A DNA stretch of 64,000 nt, taken from NCBI GenBank assembly GCA_017303855.1, contig JAFLBL010000001.1:62001-126000 (forward strand). The letters are read 5' to 3'. Origin of the DNA: Chitinophagales bacterium. Lineage in GTDB: Bacteria; Bacteroidota; Bacteroidia; Chitinophagales; Chitinophagaceae. The position numbers and the translations under genes were made by a program. Shown here in pieces: positions 52,941 through 62,362 of the stretch; position 1 is the stretch's first letter; each line of letters starts with the position of its first letter. Below the pieces are notes generated by a model, which had not been told where the DNA came from, did not search any database, and saw only the letters and a program-made list of their open reading frames with translations.

Positions 52941-53672
52941 ATGCTTAAAAATATACTGGGACGTATACTGGCGATCTGGGCAATTCTGAGTTTTATTACC
53001 AGCTTCCTGATCATTTTTATTCCGTCGATGCTGACCTGGCTGATTCCGGATCCCAAGGGACAGGATTGGTTTATCCGGATTTCCCGCTGGTGGATGACCG
53101 TCTGGCTCTATATGGTGGGCTGCCGCTTCCGGATCCGTGGTGAAGAAAATTTTAAAAAAGGAGAAACGTATATCGTGACCTGCAATCATAATTCCCTGCT
53201 GGATGTACCGCTTTCCTCCCCCTTTATTCCCGGTCCGAATAAAACAATCGCAAAAGACTCCTTTAAAAAAGTACCCATTTTCGGTTTCTTTTACATGAAA
53301 GGTGCCGTATTGGTGAACCGGAAAAGCGACAGGAGCCGGAAGGAAAGCTATGATAAAATGAAACAGGTACTGAAACAACAGATGCACATGTGTATTTATC
53401 CGGAAGGCACCCGCAACCGGACTACTGAGCCACTGAAAAAATTTCATGACGGCGCTTTCCGGCTGGCCGTGGATACCGGCACGTCCATCATGCCTGCCGT
53501 TATTTTTAATACAAAAAAAGCCAGTCCGGCCCATAAGACTTTTTATTTCTGGCCCACAAGAATCGGCATGGACTTTTTGCCTCCTGTAAGTACGGCCGGT
53601 AAAACAACAGAAGCATTACGGGAAGAAGTATTTGCCATCATGAAAGCCCATTATGAGGCCGGCATGTGTTAA
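52941..53672 (+). CDS. plsC: 1-acyl-sn-glycerol-3-phosphate acyltransferase
   Basis: 243 residues with one or two N-terminal membrane helices and the acyltransferase boxes CNHNSLLDV (His83-x4-Asp88) and CIYPEGTRNR. It acylates lysophosphatidate to phosphatidate at the inner membrane. It follows ung closely and overlaps the lptD stop on the opposite strand by 4 bp. Gene symbol by family; it could be one of several PlsC paralogues. Confidence 0.88.
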   Translation: MLKNILGRILAIWAILSFITSFLIIFIPSMLTWLIPDPKGQDWFIRISRWWMTVWLYMVGCRFRIRGEENFKKGETYIVTCNHNSLLDVPLSSPFIPGPNKTIAKDSFKKVPIFGFFYMKGAVLVNRKSDRSRKESYDKMKQVLKQQMHMCIYPEGTRNRTTEPLKKFHDGAFRLAVDTGTSIMPAVIFNTKKASPAHKTFYFWPTRIGMDFLPPVSTAGKTTEALREEVFAIMKAHYEAGMC

Positions 53673-56434
53673 TAACTGGTAAAGTACCGGGACCGGTTAA
53701 TTTTCAGATCCTGTAACAAGGTTGATTTCGGACTGATGGAGAAGTTGAAAGAGCGGGTATACCCCACAGGTATCACATTGATGGATAACTGCCAGCAGTG
53801 CATGTCCCGGTTGATCGACATGGATATATACTGCAATTTCATTGTTTCCAGGTCATAACTTCCACTGCCGCTCAGTTTCCATTTAGGCGTAAGGTTAAAG
53901 CCGCCGTTAAAGGATAAACCACCCAGCTGAAAATCATTTTCAAATCCGCTGTAATCGGATTTTATACGGCTGTAAAAGGACAGTGAATAACTCAGGCTGA
54001 GGTTCCACTCAATATTAAAATCAACAAACTCCGAGGGGTTCTGCTGCATATATTCGAGCAACCGCTGCTGGTCGCCGGCCAGTGTGGGATCGGTGAGCTG
54101 ATCCTGTACGGCTTTTTTCCGCGCCGCATCTTTCTTGGCATCCTTGGGCTTGCTCTGGAAATTGGTACTGACAGAAATGCTTCCGCTCGTGAGCCGGCCC
54201 GGTTTAAATTTGCCACCTTGCCAGGCATATTTATTTATATCAAAACCACGGGCATCGGTCTGATACGGATTCAATGTGGTACTGGCGTTGATATTTACTT
54301 TCTCAAATAAAGTAGTGCGGAAATAAATGTTGATGGGGGAAAGTTTAAATGAATCGCGGATAAAATCAAAAGATCCGCTGAACCCGAAACCTTCAATCAG
54401 TTTGGTTGGCCGCGGGGCTTCCGCACTGGTGTCCTTACGTGAACGCCGTTTCATTTCAATATTATTGTCAATACCAAAGCTCATGGCGCCGGACCTGCGG
54501 GAAGAAGTATTCAACAGGTAACCTCCGCCGATTTCATTATAGTAAAGCACTTTTCCGGTCGTATCCACCTGTGTCTTCCGGATATGTGTTTTATTCAGAT
54601 CGGGTGTGTAAGAAAAACCAACAGTGGGGCGGATGGTATGACGCAGGGCCTGCAACCTGGACTTTTTAAAATAAACCGTACCAAACATGGCCGTATTAAA
54701 ACTCAGAGAAGCTGAGGCTCTTTGATCTATAAATACGCCTTTGGAGGTAAGTGTATCCACTTTTTTACTGCCGGCATTCCAGCGATAGTTTGTAGTACGC
54801 TGAATCCAGCTCTGGTTATAACTGATGCCCGGCGAAACCAGGATCTTTCCGCCAAGTATGGGAGGCAATGACAAGGTGATGGGAATACTGTGCTGGGCAG
54901 ACCACTGAGCCGTATCCAGCAGGTATTTGAAAAAAGGTTTTACCCCGTTCTGGCCGTACTTGATGGTGTCGTTAAAACTAATTGAGTTGGCAAAAGAACC
55001 ATTATACGCAATACCCAGGTTTTCATACCATTTAGCAGAACCAGCCCTGTTTTTATTCTGAAAAGGATACAGGGTACTTACGGTAAAAGCCATATTGGGC
55101 AGACTGAGGTTAACCGTACCCAGGTTATTATTCTGAGAGTGTGTGGCACTCATGGAAAAATTATAAGGTTTATTCTTCCAGGTCTTACTGTATGTGATGG
55201 AAGAACCCATCAGGTTCTGATAATTCAGATAGGCATTCCCGGGCACCAGTTTATTGAAGCGCGTGGATCCGGCATTTACGTTGGCGGAAAAGCTGACACC
55301 GGGACGGGCCCGGCTATCCATGGAATGACTCCAGGTAACATTGTAAATCCTGGTTTTTGAAAAATCTGGATCCCCTTTGAAATTTTGTTTGGATGAACGC
55401 ATGGTCAGGTTAAAGCCCCCGCTGTACTTATAAATTTTGCGGTATGACATTTTGAGTCCGGCAGCCCATTCCCCATAAGAAAAGATATCACCTGTCAGCT
55501 GGGCATCCCAGTGATCATTAATCACTTTGTAGTAACCAATTCCCTGCAAACCCAGGCCACGTACTTCATCCGTCATAAAATTCGGGCGCATCATACCTGA
55601 GTGACGCCCCTGACTCAGGGGATAAAAACCGAATGGCAGATAAATCGGTACGGGCACTCCTTCAAATTCTGGATGCGCCGGACCCGACACGGCCAGTTTC
55701 TGATTGATCACTTTCATCTTGGGTGTTACAAAAGCAAAGTGCGGATCATCCAGTTTACAGGTGGTGAAACGGGCTTTTTCAATAAATGAAGTATTCTCAT
55801 TTACTTTCTTTACCGTTCTGCCAAGCACCAGAATTTCTCCCTGATCTGAAAAAGTATTCTTGGTCAGCCCTACCTGCGTTTTGAAATTATACCGGATGGT
55901 ATCACTGGTAAACTGGTTGTCGCCCTGCTTAAACAATGCGGTCTCCGTAATTTTTCCCGTACTGTCCTTCTGATTAAATGCGGTAACCACCTGTGTTTCC
56001 TGATCCATTTCCACTTTGGGTGCCGTCAGGGTGATATCGGTGTATTCCGTTTTTGTTTTTCCGTACAGATAAATTTTTTTCCGCTTTACCAGTACGATCA
56101 CAGAATCCTCGGCTGTATATTTTAAAGGTGCCTGTAAAGAGTCTTTAGACAACTTTAAGTTGAATGTATCCGTCCTTTGAAGAAAGCCACTGTCCGCACC
56201 GGGTACCACTGTTGTGTCACCGGCACGAAGCCATGAACTGTCGGCATTTTGGCGGCGCAGACTATCGGTATTTACAAGAGGGCGTGTGGTATCGGTAACA
56301 GGTGTTAAAAGACTGCCAAAATGAGGGGGCGGCACACCAGGAGCGGCTGTTATCCACGTTTGTGAGTAAATTATAACAGCAGTCACTAACCCGTATGAAA
56401 AATAAATTGACCTAAATTTGTAAAGTAACCTCAT
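53669..56434 (-). CDS. lptD: LPS assembly outer membrane protein LptD-like
   Basis: 921 residues from ATG 56434 (MRLLYKFRSIYFSYGLVTAVII). The N-terminus is Ser/Thr/Asp-rich, followed by an OstA-like domain (TEYTDITLTAPKVEMDQETQVVTAFNQKDS). A long beta-barrel follows: VPVPIYLPFGFYPLSQGRHSGMMRPNF, the LptD-type plug region, then strands to a C-terminal aromatic (RSRYFTSY). This is the Bacteroidota LptD, which inserts LPS into the outer membrane. It is divergent from the first amidase and close to an OstA-like gene. Confidence 0.88.
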   Translation of the reverse strand: MRLLYKFRSIYFSYGLVTAVIIYSQTWITAAPGVPPPHFGSLLTPVTDTTRPLVNTDSLRRQNADSSWLRAGDTTVVPGADSGFLQRTDTFNLKLSKDSLQAPLKYTAEDSVIVLVKRKKIYLYGKTKTEYTDITLTAPKVEMDQETQVVTAFNQKDSTGKITETALFKQGDNQFTSDTIRYNFKTQVGLTKNTFSDQGEILVLGRTVKKVNENTSFIEKARFTTCKLDDPHFAFVTPKMKVINQKLAVSGPAHPEFEGVPVPIYLPFGFYPLSQGRHSGMMRPNFMTDEVRGLGLQGIGYYKVINDHWDAQLTGDIFSYGEWAAGLKMSYRKIYKYSGGFNLTMRSSKQNFKGDPDFSKTRIYNVTWSHSMDSRARPGVSFSANVNAGSTRFNKLVPGNAYLNYQNLMGSSITYSKTWKNKPYNFSMSATHSQNNNLGTVNLSLPNMAFTVSTLYPFQNKNRAGSAKWYENLGIAYNGSFANSISFNDTIKYGQNGVKPFFKYLLDTAQWSAQHSIPITLSLPPILGGKILVSPGISYNQSWIQRTTNYRWNAGSKKVDTLTSKGVFIDQRASASLSFNTAMFGTVYFKKSRLQALRHTIRPTVGFSYTPDLNKTHIRKTQVDTTGKVLYYNEIGGGYLLNTSSRRSGAMSFGIDNNIEMKRRSRKDTSAEAPRPTKLIEGFGFSGSFDFIRDSFKLSPINIYFRTTLFEKVNINASTTLNPYQTDARGFDINKYAWQGGKFKPGRLTSGSISVSTNFQSKPKDAKKDAARKKAVQDQLTDPTLAGDQQRLLEYMQQNPSEFVDFNIEWNLSLSYSLSFYSRIKSDYSGFENDFQLGGLSFNGGFNLTPKWKLSGSGSYDLETMKLQYISMSINRDMHCWQLSINVIPVGYTRSFNFSISPKSTLLQDLKINRSRYFTSY

Positions 56435-56550
56435 CAGCGGGAGCAAATGTAATTCTTTCTCCGTCGGTGACCTATGGTTGACCCTAAACAATTTGTGAAT
56501 ATTCTACCAGCCTGAGATAGCCACGTCTGCCGGACGTAAAATGAAAAACT

Positions 56551-57585
56551 ATGATCAAACGAACCTTTCTTGTATTTCTTTTTCTGTCCATTTGTATCAG
56601 TTTTTTCTCCTTTTCCCCTTCTTCCGGAAATAAGGCTGACCGGAAACAAAAAGTGGTAAAAACTATCATTGTGGATGCAGGACATGGCATTATGGAAAAT
56701 GGCGGGCACAACGGGGCAAAAGGGAGTTATTCGCATGAGGATGAGATCTGCCTGGCCGTATCGAAAGAACTGGTAAAAAAATTCAAGGCGGAAATGCCTG
56801 AAATACGGATTGTGGAAAGCCGGCCCACGGAAAAATTAGTTTCCCTCCACCGCCGGGCTGAAATTGCCAATGAAAACAAGGGTGATCTTTTTATCTGTAT
56901 TCACGTAAATGCGGCAGTGCCCACCCGTCGTTCTGAACTGATCGGGCATAAAACGGTGACTTCGTATGTGGGTAAGGGAAAGAAGAAAAAGAAAGTGACC
57001 CGTTCCGTACCACAATACCGGACCTACACCGTTCCCAATCCGGCCAAGGGTACCGAGACTTATATCTGGGGCTCTCATAAAAACGAGGACAAAGAGCTGG
57101 CCATGCGGGAAAACGCACCGATGCTGCAGGAAGATAATTTCAAGAATAATTACGGTGACATTGACCCGAATTCTCCTGAATTTATTGCCCTGTCCCTGCT
57201 TAAAACCAAACAATACTTCAAACGCAGTACCACCATTGCCGGTTTTGTACAGGATGAGTTTGCCAAAGTGGGACGGGTAGACCGGGATGTGCGTCAGCGG
57301 GGTGTGGGTATCTGGGTTTTACAAGCCACCGCCATGCCCAGTATCCTGGTGGAAACCGGCTATATCACCAACCGTTCCGAAGAAGATTACCTGAACAGTA
57401 AAGAAGGGCAACAGGAACTGGCCGGCTGTATAATCCGGGCCGTAAATTCTTATATTGCATGGCTGGAGAAGCAGCAGCAACCCACTGAAACCGGGAATAA
57501 CAGTACCGGCAACCGGCATGATACCCGGAGTGTATCAGCCATGCTGAATGCAGTGGAGCAAAAAGAGAAAAAGGCATTCCGCTGA
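56551..57585 (+). CDS. N-acetylmuramoyl-L-alanine amidase (Amidase_3), copy 1
   Basis: 344 residues with a signal peptide. Amidase_3 ligands: VDAGHG (His45), DEICLAV (Glu65), FICIHVN (His119) and catalytic Glu268 in PSILVETGYITN. A long insertion between His119 and the C-terminal half (KGKKKKKVTRSVPQYRTYTVPNPAKGTETYIWG ...) is shared with the next gene. It cleaves the amide between MurNAc and the peptide stem. Tandem with copy 2, 46 bp apart. Confidence 0.93.
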   Translation: MIKRTFLVFLFLSICISFFSFSPSSGNKADRKQKVVKTIIVDAGHGIMENGGHNGAKGSYSHEDEICLAVSKELVKKFKAEMPEIRIVESRPTEKLVSLHRRAEIANENKGDLFICIHVNAAVPTRRSELIGHKTVTSYVGKGKKKKKVTRSVPQYRTYTVPNPAKGTETYIWGSHKNEDKELAMRENAPMLQEDNFKNNYGDIDPNSPEFIALSLLKTKQYFKRSTTIAGFVQDEFAKVGRVDRDVRQRGVGIWVLQATAMPSILVETGYITNRSEEDYLNSKEGQQELAGCIIRAVNSYIAWLEKQQQPTETGNNSTGNRHDTRSVSAMLNAVEQKEKKAFR

Positions 57586-57631
57586 GTACGGAATACCCGC
57601 TTGGTAACTGACACTGTTAAACAAAAACGGA

Positions 57632-58612
57632 ATGAAATTACTTTTTACAGTTGTATATACCTGCCTTCTTTCCGGCACCATTAATTTTCTGCAGGCACAG
57701 ACCGGCGGCCGGAAGCCAATACAAACCATTATTATCGATCCGGGGCATGGAGGTATCGATCCGGGAGCTCCCGGATCAAAATCCACGGAAGCAGAAGTGT
57801 CACTGGCCGTTTCGTTGAAACTGGGCGATACCCTTGCCAAAGCATGGCCCGAATTAAAACTCATTTATACGCGTACCACCGATGTATTGCCGGGTAATAA
57901 ACCCAATAAGGATGCGGCATTGAAATACAGGGCCGATCTGGCGAATCAGTCGGGTGGCGACCTGTTTATCGCCATTCACTGCAATTCGGCCGGCCGTCAT
58001 GCCGGAGGCTGGTATGAAAAAAGAGTGGTTGGCAAAATACCGCGTACGAAAACAGTGAAAAAGGGAAAAAAGACCTACAAAAAAACCTATTACGAATACC
58101 AGTATGAAAATGTGTGGGTGGAAAACAAGGTCAAAGGAACGGAGACCTATGTGTGGGCCATGAATAAGAATGATGATAAAATCCGCTCTGTGGGCAAAAA
58201 TCAGGTGGACTATACAGGTGAAATTGATTCCACCTCAACCCTTACCCTGCCCGACCCATCGGACCCTACAGAAAAAGTGCGGATGCTGGTATATGCGCAG
58301 AATTATTTCCGCAAAAGTCTCACGATTGCCGATATGGTGCAGGAAGAATTTACCAGTGCAGGCCGTGTGGACCGGGGTGTAAAACAACGGAATGACAAAG
58401 GTATCTGGGTTCTTCAGGCGACAGGCATGCCCAGTATTCTTATAGAAATCGGGTTTATTTCCAATACCGAAGAGGAAAATTATATGAACAGTGAGGCGGG
58501 TCAGGCGGAGATTGTTTCCAATATATTTACCGCCATCAAACGTTATAAGGATAAACTGGAAGCCCGCTCTAAAAGCAGCCAGGAACCCGCAGAAACCCCG
58601 AAGAGCTTCTGA
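57632..58612 (+). CDS. N-acetylmuramoyl-L-alanine amidase (Amidase_3), copy 2
   Basis: 326 residues with a signal peptide (...NFLQAQ). Motifs: IIIDPGHGGIDPGAPGS (His39), AEVSLAVSLKL (Glu55), FIAIHCNSAG, and PSILIEIGFISN. Like copy 1 it has the basic insertion (KGKKTYKKTYYEYQYENVWVENKVKGTETYVWA). Here the zinc loop is closer to canonical AmiC. The pair looks like a tandem duplication with diverged N-terminal halves. Next to LptD and MlaD genes it fits an envelope biogenesis cluster. Confidence 0.93.
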   Translation: MKLLFTVVYTCLLSGTINFLQAQTGGRKPIQTIIIDPGHGGIDPGAPGSKSTEAEVSLAVSLKLGDTLAKAWPELKLIYTRTTDVLPGNKPNKDAALKYRADLANQSGGDLFIAIHCNSAGRHAGGWYEKRVVGKIPRTKTVKKGKKTYKKTYYEYQYENVWVENKVKGTETYVWAMNKNDDKIRSVGKNQVDYTGEIDSTSTLTLPDPSDPTEKVRMLVYAQNYFRKSLTIADMVQEEFTSAGRVDRGVKQRNDKGIWVLQATGMPSILIEIGFISNTEEENYMNSEAGQAEIVSNIFTAIKRYKDKLEARSKSSQEPAETPKSF

Positions 58613-58684
58613 TCCTCCGGTGGTTTAAAAATAATTAGCTAATTTGCCCCCGGGAATGGCCCTAACCGGCCGCATCGCAGCAGC

Positions 58685-59677
58685 ATGAAAATCAGCAATG
58701 AAACCAAAGTCGGGATACTGACCATTGTATCCCTTACCGTCCTTATCATCGGATTCAATTTTCTGAAAGGGAAAGATGTATTCAGCCGCACCAAAAAAAT
58801 ATATGCCGTTTTTAATGAGCTGGGAACGCTGGAAAAGTCGAATGAAGTAAAAATAAACGGGCTGCCGATCGGCACCGTATATGATAAACAGGAACGGGAT
58901 AAAGATGTCAGTGCCATCGTCGTTACCATCAGCCTGACCCGGGATATCAATATCCCCAAAAACTCTGTAGCCTATATTTCCTCCAGCCTGGTCGGTTCTT
59001 CCTATATCATTATTGAAAAAGGCGATTCAAAAGAAATGATGGGCAATGGTGACACCCTCGCCACCCGACTTGAAACCGGCATCCTCGGTGATGTGAAAGC
59101 GCAGATGAACCCCACGATGGCGCGTATCCGCGATGTGCTGGATTCCCTGAAGGAGACACTGAGCGGTGTGAACGGCATGCTGAACATGGAAAATAAAGCG
59201 TACCTGAAACAAACCCTGTCCAATCTGAGCCAGGCCAGTAACGCGTTGAATGGGCTGCTGGATAACCAGCACGGTGCATTGGCCAAAACATTGAACAATG
59301 CACAGGCCATGACCGAAAATCTGAAAAACAACTCAGCGGATATCACCGCCACTATCGGCAATGCGAAGAAGGTCAGTGAAAAACTGGCCGCGCTTGAATT
59401 GCAGCCTACCATTGATTCTCTCAATGCGATGATCAGTTCATTAAAAGCCACCACCGCCAAACTGAATAGTCCGGATGGCACGATCGGTGCCCTGATGAAT
59501 GACCGGACTTTATATAATAAGTTAAACGATGCGATCCTGAGTGCGGAGATACTGGTGGATGACCTGCGCACGCATCCTAAACGCTACGTTAATCTTTCCA
59601 TCTTTGGCAAGAAAGATAAAACCGGTCCTTTAACTTCGCCAGCGAAAAAAGATACGGCTGCGGCAGCCGGGAACTGA
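58685..59677 (+). CDS. MCE/MlaD-family protein
   Basis: 330 residues. A membrane anchor (about 8-27: GILTIVSLTVLIIGFNFLKG) is followed by the MCE domain (YAVFNELGTLEKSNEVKINGLPIGTVYDKQ ... AYISSSLVGSSYIIIEKGDS), then a long helical region with coiled-coil features. It resembles the substrate-binding part of an Mla-like lipid transporter. The ATPase and permease genes are not in view. Its TGA overlaps the next ATG (TGATG), so the two are coupled. Confidence 0.88.
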   Translation: MKISNETKVGILTIVSLTVLIIGFNFLKGKDVFSRTKKIYAVFNELGTLEKSNEVKINGLPIGTVYDKQERDKDVSAIVVTISLTRDINIPKNSVAYISSSLVGSSYIIIEKGDSKEMMGNGDTLATRLETGILGDVKAQMNPTMARIRDVLDSLKETLSGVNGMLNMENKAYLKQTLSNLSQASNALNGLLDNQHGALAKTLNNAQAMTENLKNNSADITATIGNAKKVSEKLAALELQPTIDSLNAMISSLKATTAKLNSPDGTIGALMNDRTLYNKLNDAILSAEILVDDLRTHPKRYVNLSIFGKKDKTGPLTSPAKKDTAAAAGN

Positions 59678-61623
59678 TGCGGATAATCCTACTATTTTTT
59701 GTACTTGCACTGTCTGGCGGACTGAATGGTCTGTATGCCCAACCCGGTAAACAACCGGTAGCGGTAACGACGATTAATCCGCAAGCCACCCAGGATTCGC
59801 TGACTGATATCGAAATTCTGGGATCCCGGCAATTTACCATTCTGAAAGTGGACGATACCACTACCCTGCAGATACTGGCGGGCAATGTGCGGCTGAAACA
59901 AGGCAGGAGTTATTTTAATTGCGACAGTTGTGTACTGAATAACGGGCAGCGTTTTTTTGAAGCCTGGGGCAATGTACATATCCGTGATGTGGATACCGTG
60001 AATATTTATGCCAGTCATCTCCGCTACCTGATCAATAAAAAACTTGCCTACCTTGATGGTGGCGTAAAGCTAACGGATGGTAAAGGAACGCTGACAACAC
60101 CCGATCTTGAATATGATATGAATACCGAAATCGGTATTTATAAGAACGGCGGAAAAGTAGTCAACAAGACTACGGTACTCACGAGCCGGGAAGGCTGGTA
60201 TTATGCCAATCTCCGGGATATTTATTTTAAGAACAATGTAGAGTTAAAAGATCCGGCCTATTTTATAAAAACGGATACGCTTTTATATAACACCCAGAGT
60301 CAGAGTACCCGGTTTATTGCCCAGACCTATATCCGTGACAGCAGCGGAAGGACCATAGAAACAAAAGAAGGGTTTTACAATATGGCCACGGGCAAAGCGG
60401 AATTTGGCAAACGGCCCATTATCCGGGATGCCAAATCGAAATTGTTTATCACAGGAGACTTTGTGGCCTTTAATGACAGCCTGGGCACTTCACAAGCCAA
60501 GGGAAATGTAGTAATCGTGGATTCAGCGCAGGGTACCACCATTCTGGCAGGAGAAGTTTTCCGGGATAATAAAAATGAACGGATGCTCGCTACCCGGAAG
60601 CCGCTGATGATTATTAAGCAGGACAATGACTCCATTTATGTAACGGCCGATACCTTGTTTTCCGCCCGTCTCAGTGATCTGTATGCACGTAAGGATTCCA
60701 TGGTAAAAGATACGGTTAAGGGTGTGCAGGTGATCAATCTTACAAAGAAAGCAAACGCAATATATACAACGGTGGCAGTAGCCGATTCGCTGGCAAGACC
60801 TGCTGAACCTGTTGTAATCTCAGAAGGGGTAAAGACGGATAGTGCCCTGACAAAAGCGGAAGTTGCCCTCCCTGCCGTTTCTACAGAGAAAGAAAAACTA
60901 ACAGGCATACAGCCCAAACTACCAGAAAAAGAAACGCCACGTTTAGACAGCAGTACCGTAGCTAATGCACTGCCGGGTGCCAACCGGATTCCGTTAACCG
61001 ATTCTGCCAGAAAAGCGAAGGAACTGGCCCTTAAAACGGATTCGGGTAAAAAAGACAGTACTGACCGGTATTTTGAAGCATACCGGAATGTGCGGATATT
61101 TTCCGATTCGATGCAGGCCGTCAGCGACAGTATGTTTTATTCTTTCAGGGATTCGGTATTCCAGTTATTCCAAAACCCCGTGCTCTGGTCAAAAGGCAGC
61201 CAGATAACCGGTGATACGGTTTATCTCTTTACAAAAAATAAAAAAGCGGACCGGGTAAAAGTATTTGACAACAGTTTTCTGGCCAATGAAGCCGACCCGG
61301 GCGTATACAACCAGGTGCAGTCCATCCGGATGGAAGGCTGGTTTAAGGATGGAAATATTGATTCAGTCCGTGCGGAAGGATATGCCGAGTGTATTTATTT
61401 TATACAGGATGAAGACAGTGCATATACAGGGATCAATGAATCCAAATGTGATGTAATTGATATTTATTTCCTGGAAAAAGAACTGGAAAAAATTGCCTTC
61501 CGCAGCGCCGTAACCGGTACCATCTGGCCGATGAAAGACAAATCGCCCGCCGACATGCGGCTCAAAAATTTTCAATGGCTGGAAAACAGAAGGCCAAAGA
61601 CGAAGTATGAATTGTTTGAGTAA
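59677..61623 (+). CDS. OstA/LptA-like organic solvent tolerance protein
   Basis: 648 residues with a signal peptide (MRIILLFFVLALSGGLNGLYAQ). Repeated OstA/LptA beta-jellyroll segments include ILAGNVRLKQGRSYFNCDSCVLNNG, AWGNVHIRDVDTVNIYASHLRYLINKKLAYLDGGVKLTDGKGTLTT and DFVAFNDSLGTSQAKGNVVIVDSAQGTTILAGEVF. A low-complexity linker (about 380-460) precedes a C-terminal repeat. It probably makes part of the periplasmic LPS bridge with the LptD homologue on the other strand. Bacteroidota carry such long OstA proteins. A heptamer repeat follows it. Confidence 0.85.
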   Translation: MRIILLFFVLALSGGLNGLYAQPGKQPVAVTTINPQATQDSLTDIEILGSRQFTILKVDDTTTLQILAGNVRLKQGRSYFNCDSCVLNNGQRFFEAWGNVHIRDVDTVNIYASHLRYLINKKLAYLDGGVKLTDGKGTLTTPDLEYDMNTEIGIYKNGGKVVNKTTVLTSREGWYYANLRDIYFKNNVELKDPAYFIKTDTLLYNTQSQSTRFIAQTYIRDSSGRTIETKEGFYNMATGKAEFGKRPIIRDAKSKLFITGDFVAFNDSLGTSQAKGNVVIVDSAQGTTILAGEVFRDNKNERMLATRKPLMIIKQDNDSIYVTADTLFSARLSDLYARKDSMVKDTVKGVQVINLTKKANAIYTTVAVADSLARPAEPVVISEGVKTDSALTKAEVALPAVSTEKEKLTGIQPKLPEKETPRLDSSTVANALPGANRIPLTDSARKAKELALKTDSGKKDSTDRYFEAYRNVRIFSDSMQAVSDSMFYSFRDSVFQLFQNPVLWSKGSQITGDTVYLFTKNKKADRVKVFDNSFLANEADPGVYNQVQSIRMEGWFKDGNIDSVRAEGYAECIYFIQDEDSAYTGINESKCDVIDIYFLEKELEKIAFRSAVTGTIWPMKDKSPADMRLKNFQWLENRRPKTKYELFE

Positions 61624-61660
61624 GTAAAGTGCCCGGAGCGCAATGATGATTTGAATGTAT

Positions 61661-61716
61661 CGCACTTCGCACTTCGCACTTCGTACTTCGTACTTCGTAC
61701 TTCCAACTTCGTACTT
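61661..61716. repeat. Heptamer tandem repeat, CGTACTT family (locus B)
   Basis: CGCACTT three times, CGTACTT three times, CCAACTT, CGTACTT: eight copies without slippage, 38 bp after the OstA-like stop. In reverse complement it is the AAGTACG unit of locus A. Confidence 0.88.
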
Positions 61717-61804
61717 GCTTTTTAACAGTTTCTTACCCCGTTTTCACATTTCATTTATCGGCAAGTGGCATCATTTTCGTTTGACAGATATAAAATCATC
61801 TATC

Positions 61805-62296
61805 ATGAAGAAAATCATTGTCACCTGCCTTGCTTTATTCACCACCGGACTATTCATGAACGCTTCCGCACAGCAGTCGTATACCACGGCTGTGGGAGTA
61901 CGGCTGAGCAGTTCCAATGCCATGGTCAATAATGCCGTTTCTGTAAAACATTTTATCAAACCCAATATTGCCATAGAAGGCTTATTGTCCTTTGGAGATC
62001 CATTGGCATTGGGAGCCCTGCTTGAGTTGCATCAGCCGCTGAATGCACAGGGACTTAGCTGGTACTATGGTGGTGGTGCCTATATCGGTTTTTTAAAAAC
62101 GGTGAACACCACCACATTGAAAACAACCACGGATCCCAATTTCGGGGCACAGGGCGTGGTAGGACTGGATTATAAATTCAATAATATTCCGCTCAATCTT
62201 TCACTGGACTGGAAGCCTGAACTGAATATTGTAACCGATATCAATTTTGAACCGGCCGCGATCGGATTAACGGCCAGGTTTACTTTTGGAAAGTAA
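61805..62296 (+). CDS. Small outer-membrane beta-barrel-like protein
   Basis: 163 residues from ATG 61805 (MKKIIVTCLALFTTGLFMNASAQ, signal peptide). Alternating strands YTTAVGVRLSSSNAMVNNAVSVKHF, LSWYYGGGAYIGFL, GAQGVVGLDYKFNNIPLNLSLDWKPEL and terminal ARFTFGK fit an eight-stranded porin/OmpX-like fold. Function unknown. The frame upstream to 61655 is made by the heptamer repeat and is not coding. Confidence 0.8.
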   Translation: MKKIIVTCLALFTTGLFMNASAQQSYTTAVGVRLSSSNAMVNNAVSVKHFIKPNIAIEGLLSFGDPLALGALLELHQPLNAQGLSWYYGGGAYIGFLKTVNTTTLKTTTDPNFGAQGVVGLDYKFNNIPLNLSLDWKPELNIVTDINFEPAAIGLTARFTFGK

Positions 62297-62322
62297 TTTT
62301 CTTCAGGGAACGGGACGGTAAG

Positions 62323-62357
62323 GGGTTACATCTTAGTACTTAGATGTAGCCCTTTTT
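62323..62357 (+). terminator. Intrinsic terminator of the small barrel gene
   Basis: An 11-bp stem GGGTTACATCT/AGATGTAGCCC with one G-T wobble (62323-62333, 62342-62352) and an 8-nt loop is followed by TTTTT. Confidence 0.88.
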
Positions 62358-62362
62358 AATTC

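Noticed and set aside
61655..61804. Extension of the small barrel protein upstream of ATG 61805
   Set aside because: It is translated from the CGTACTT heptamer array. The signal peptide begins at 61805.
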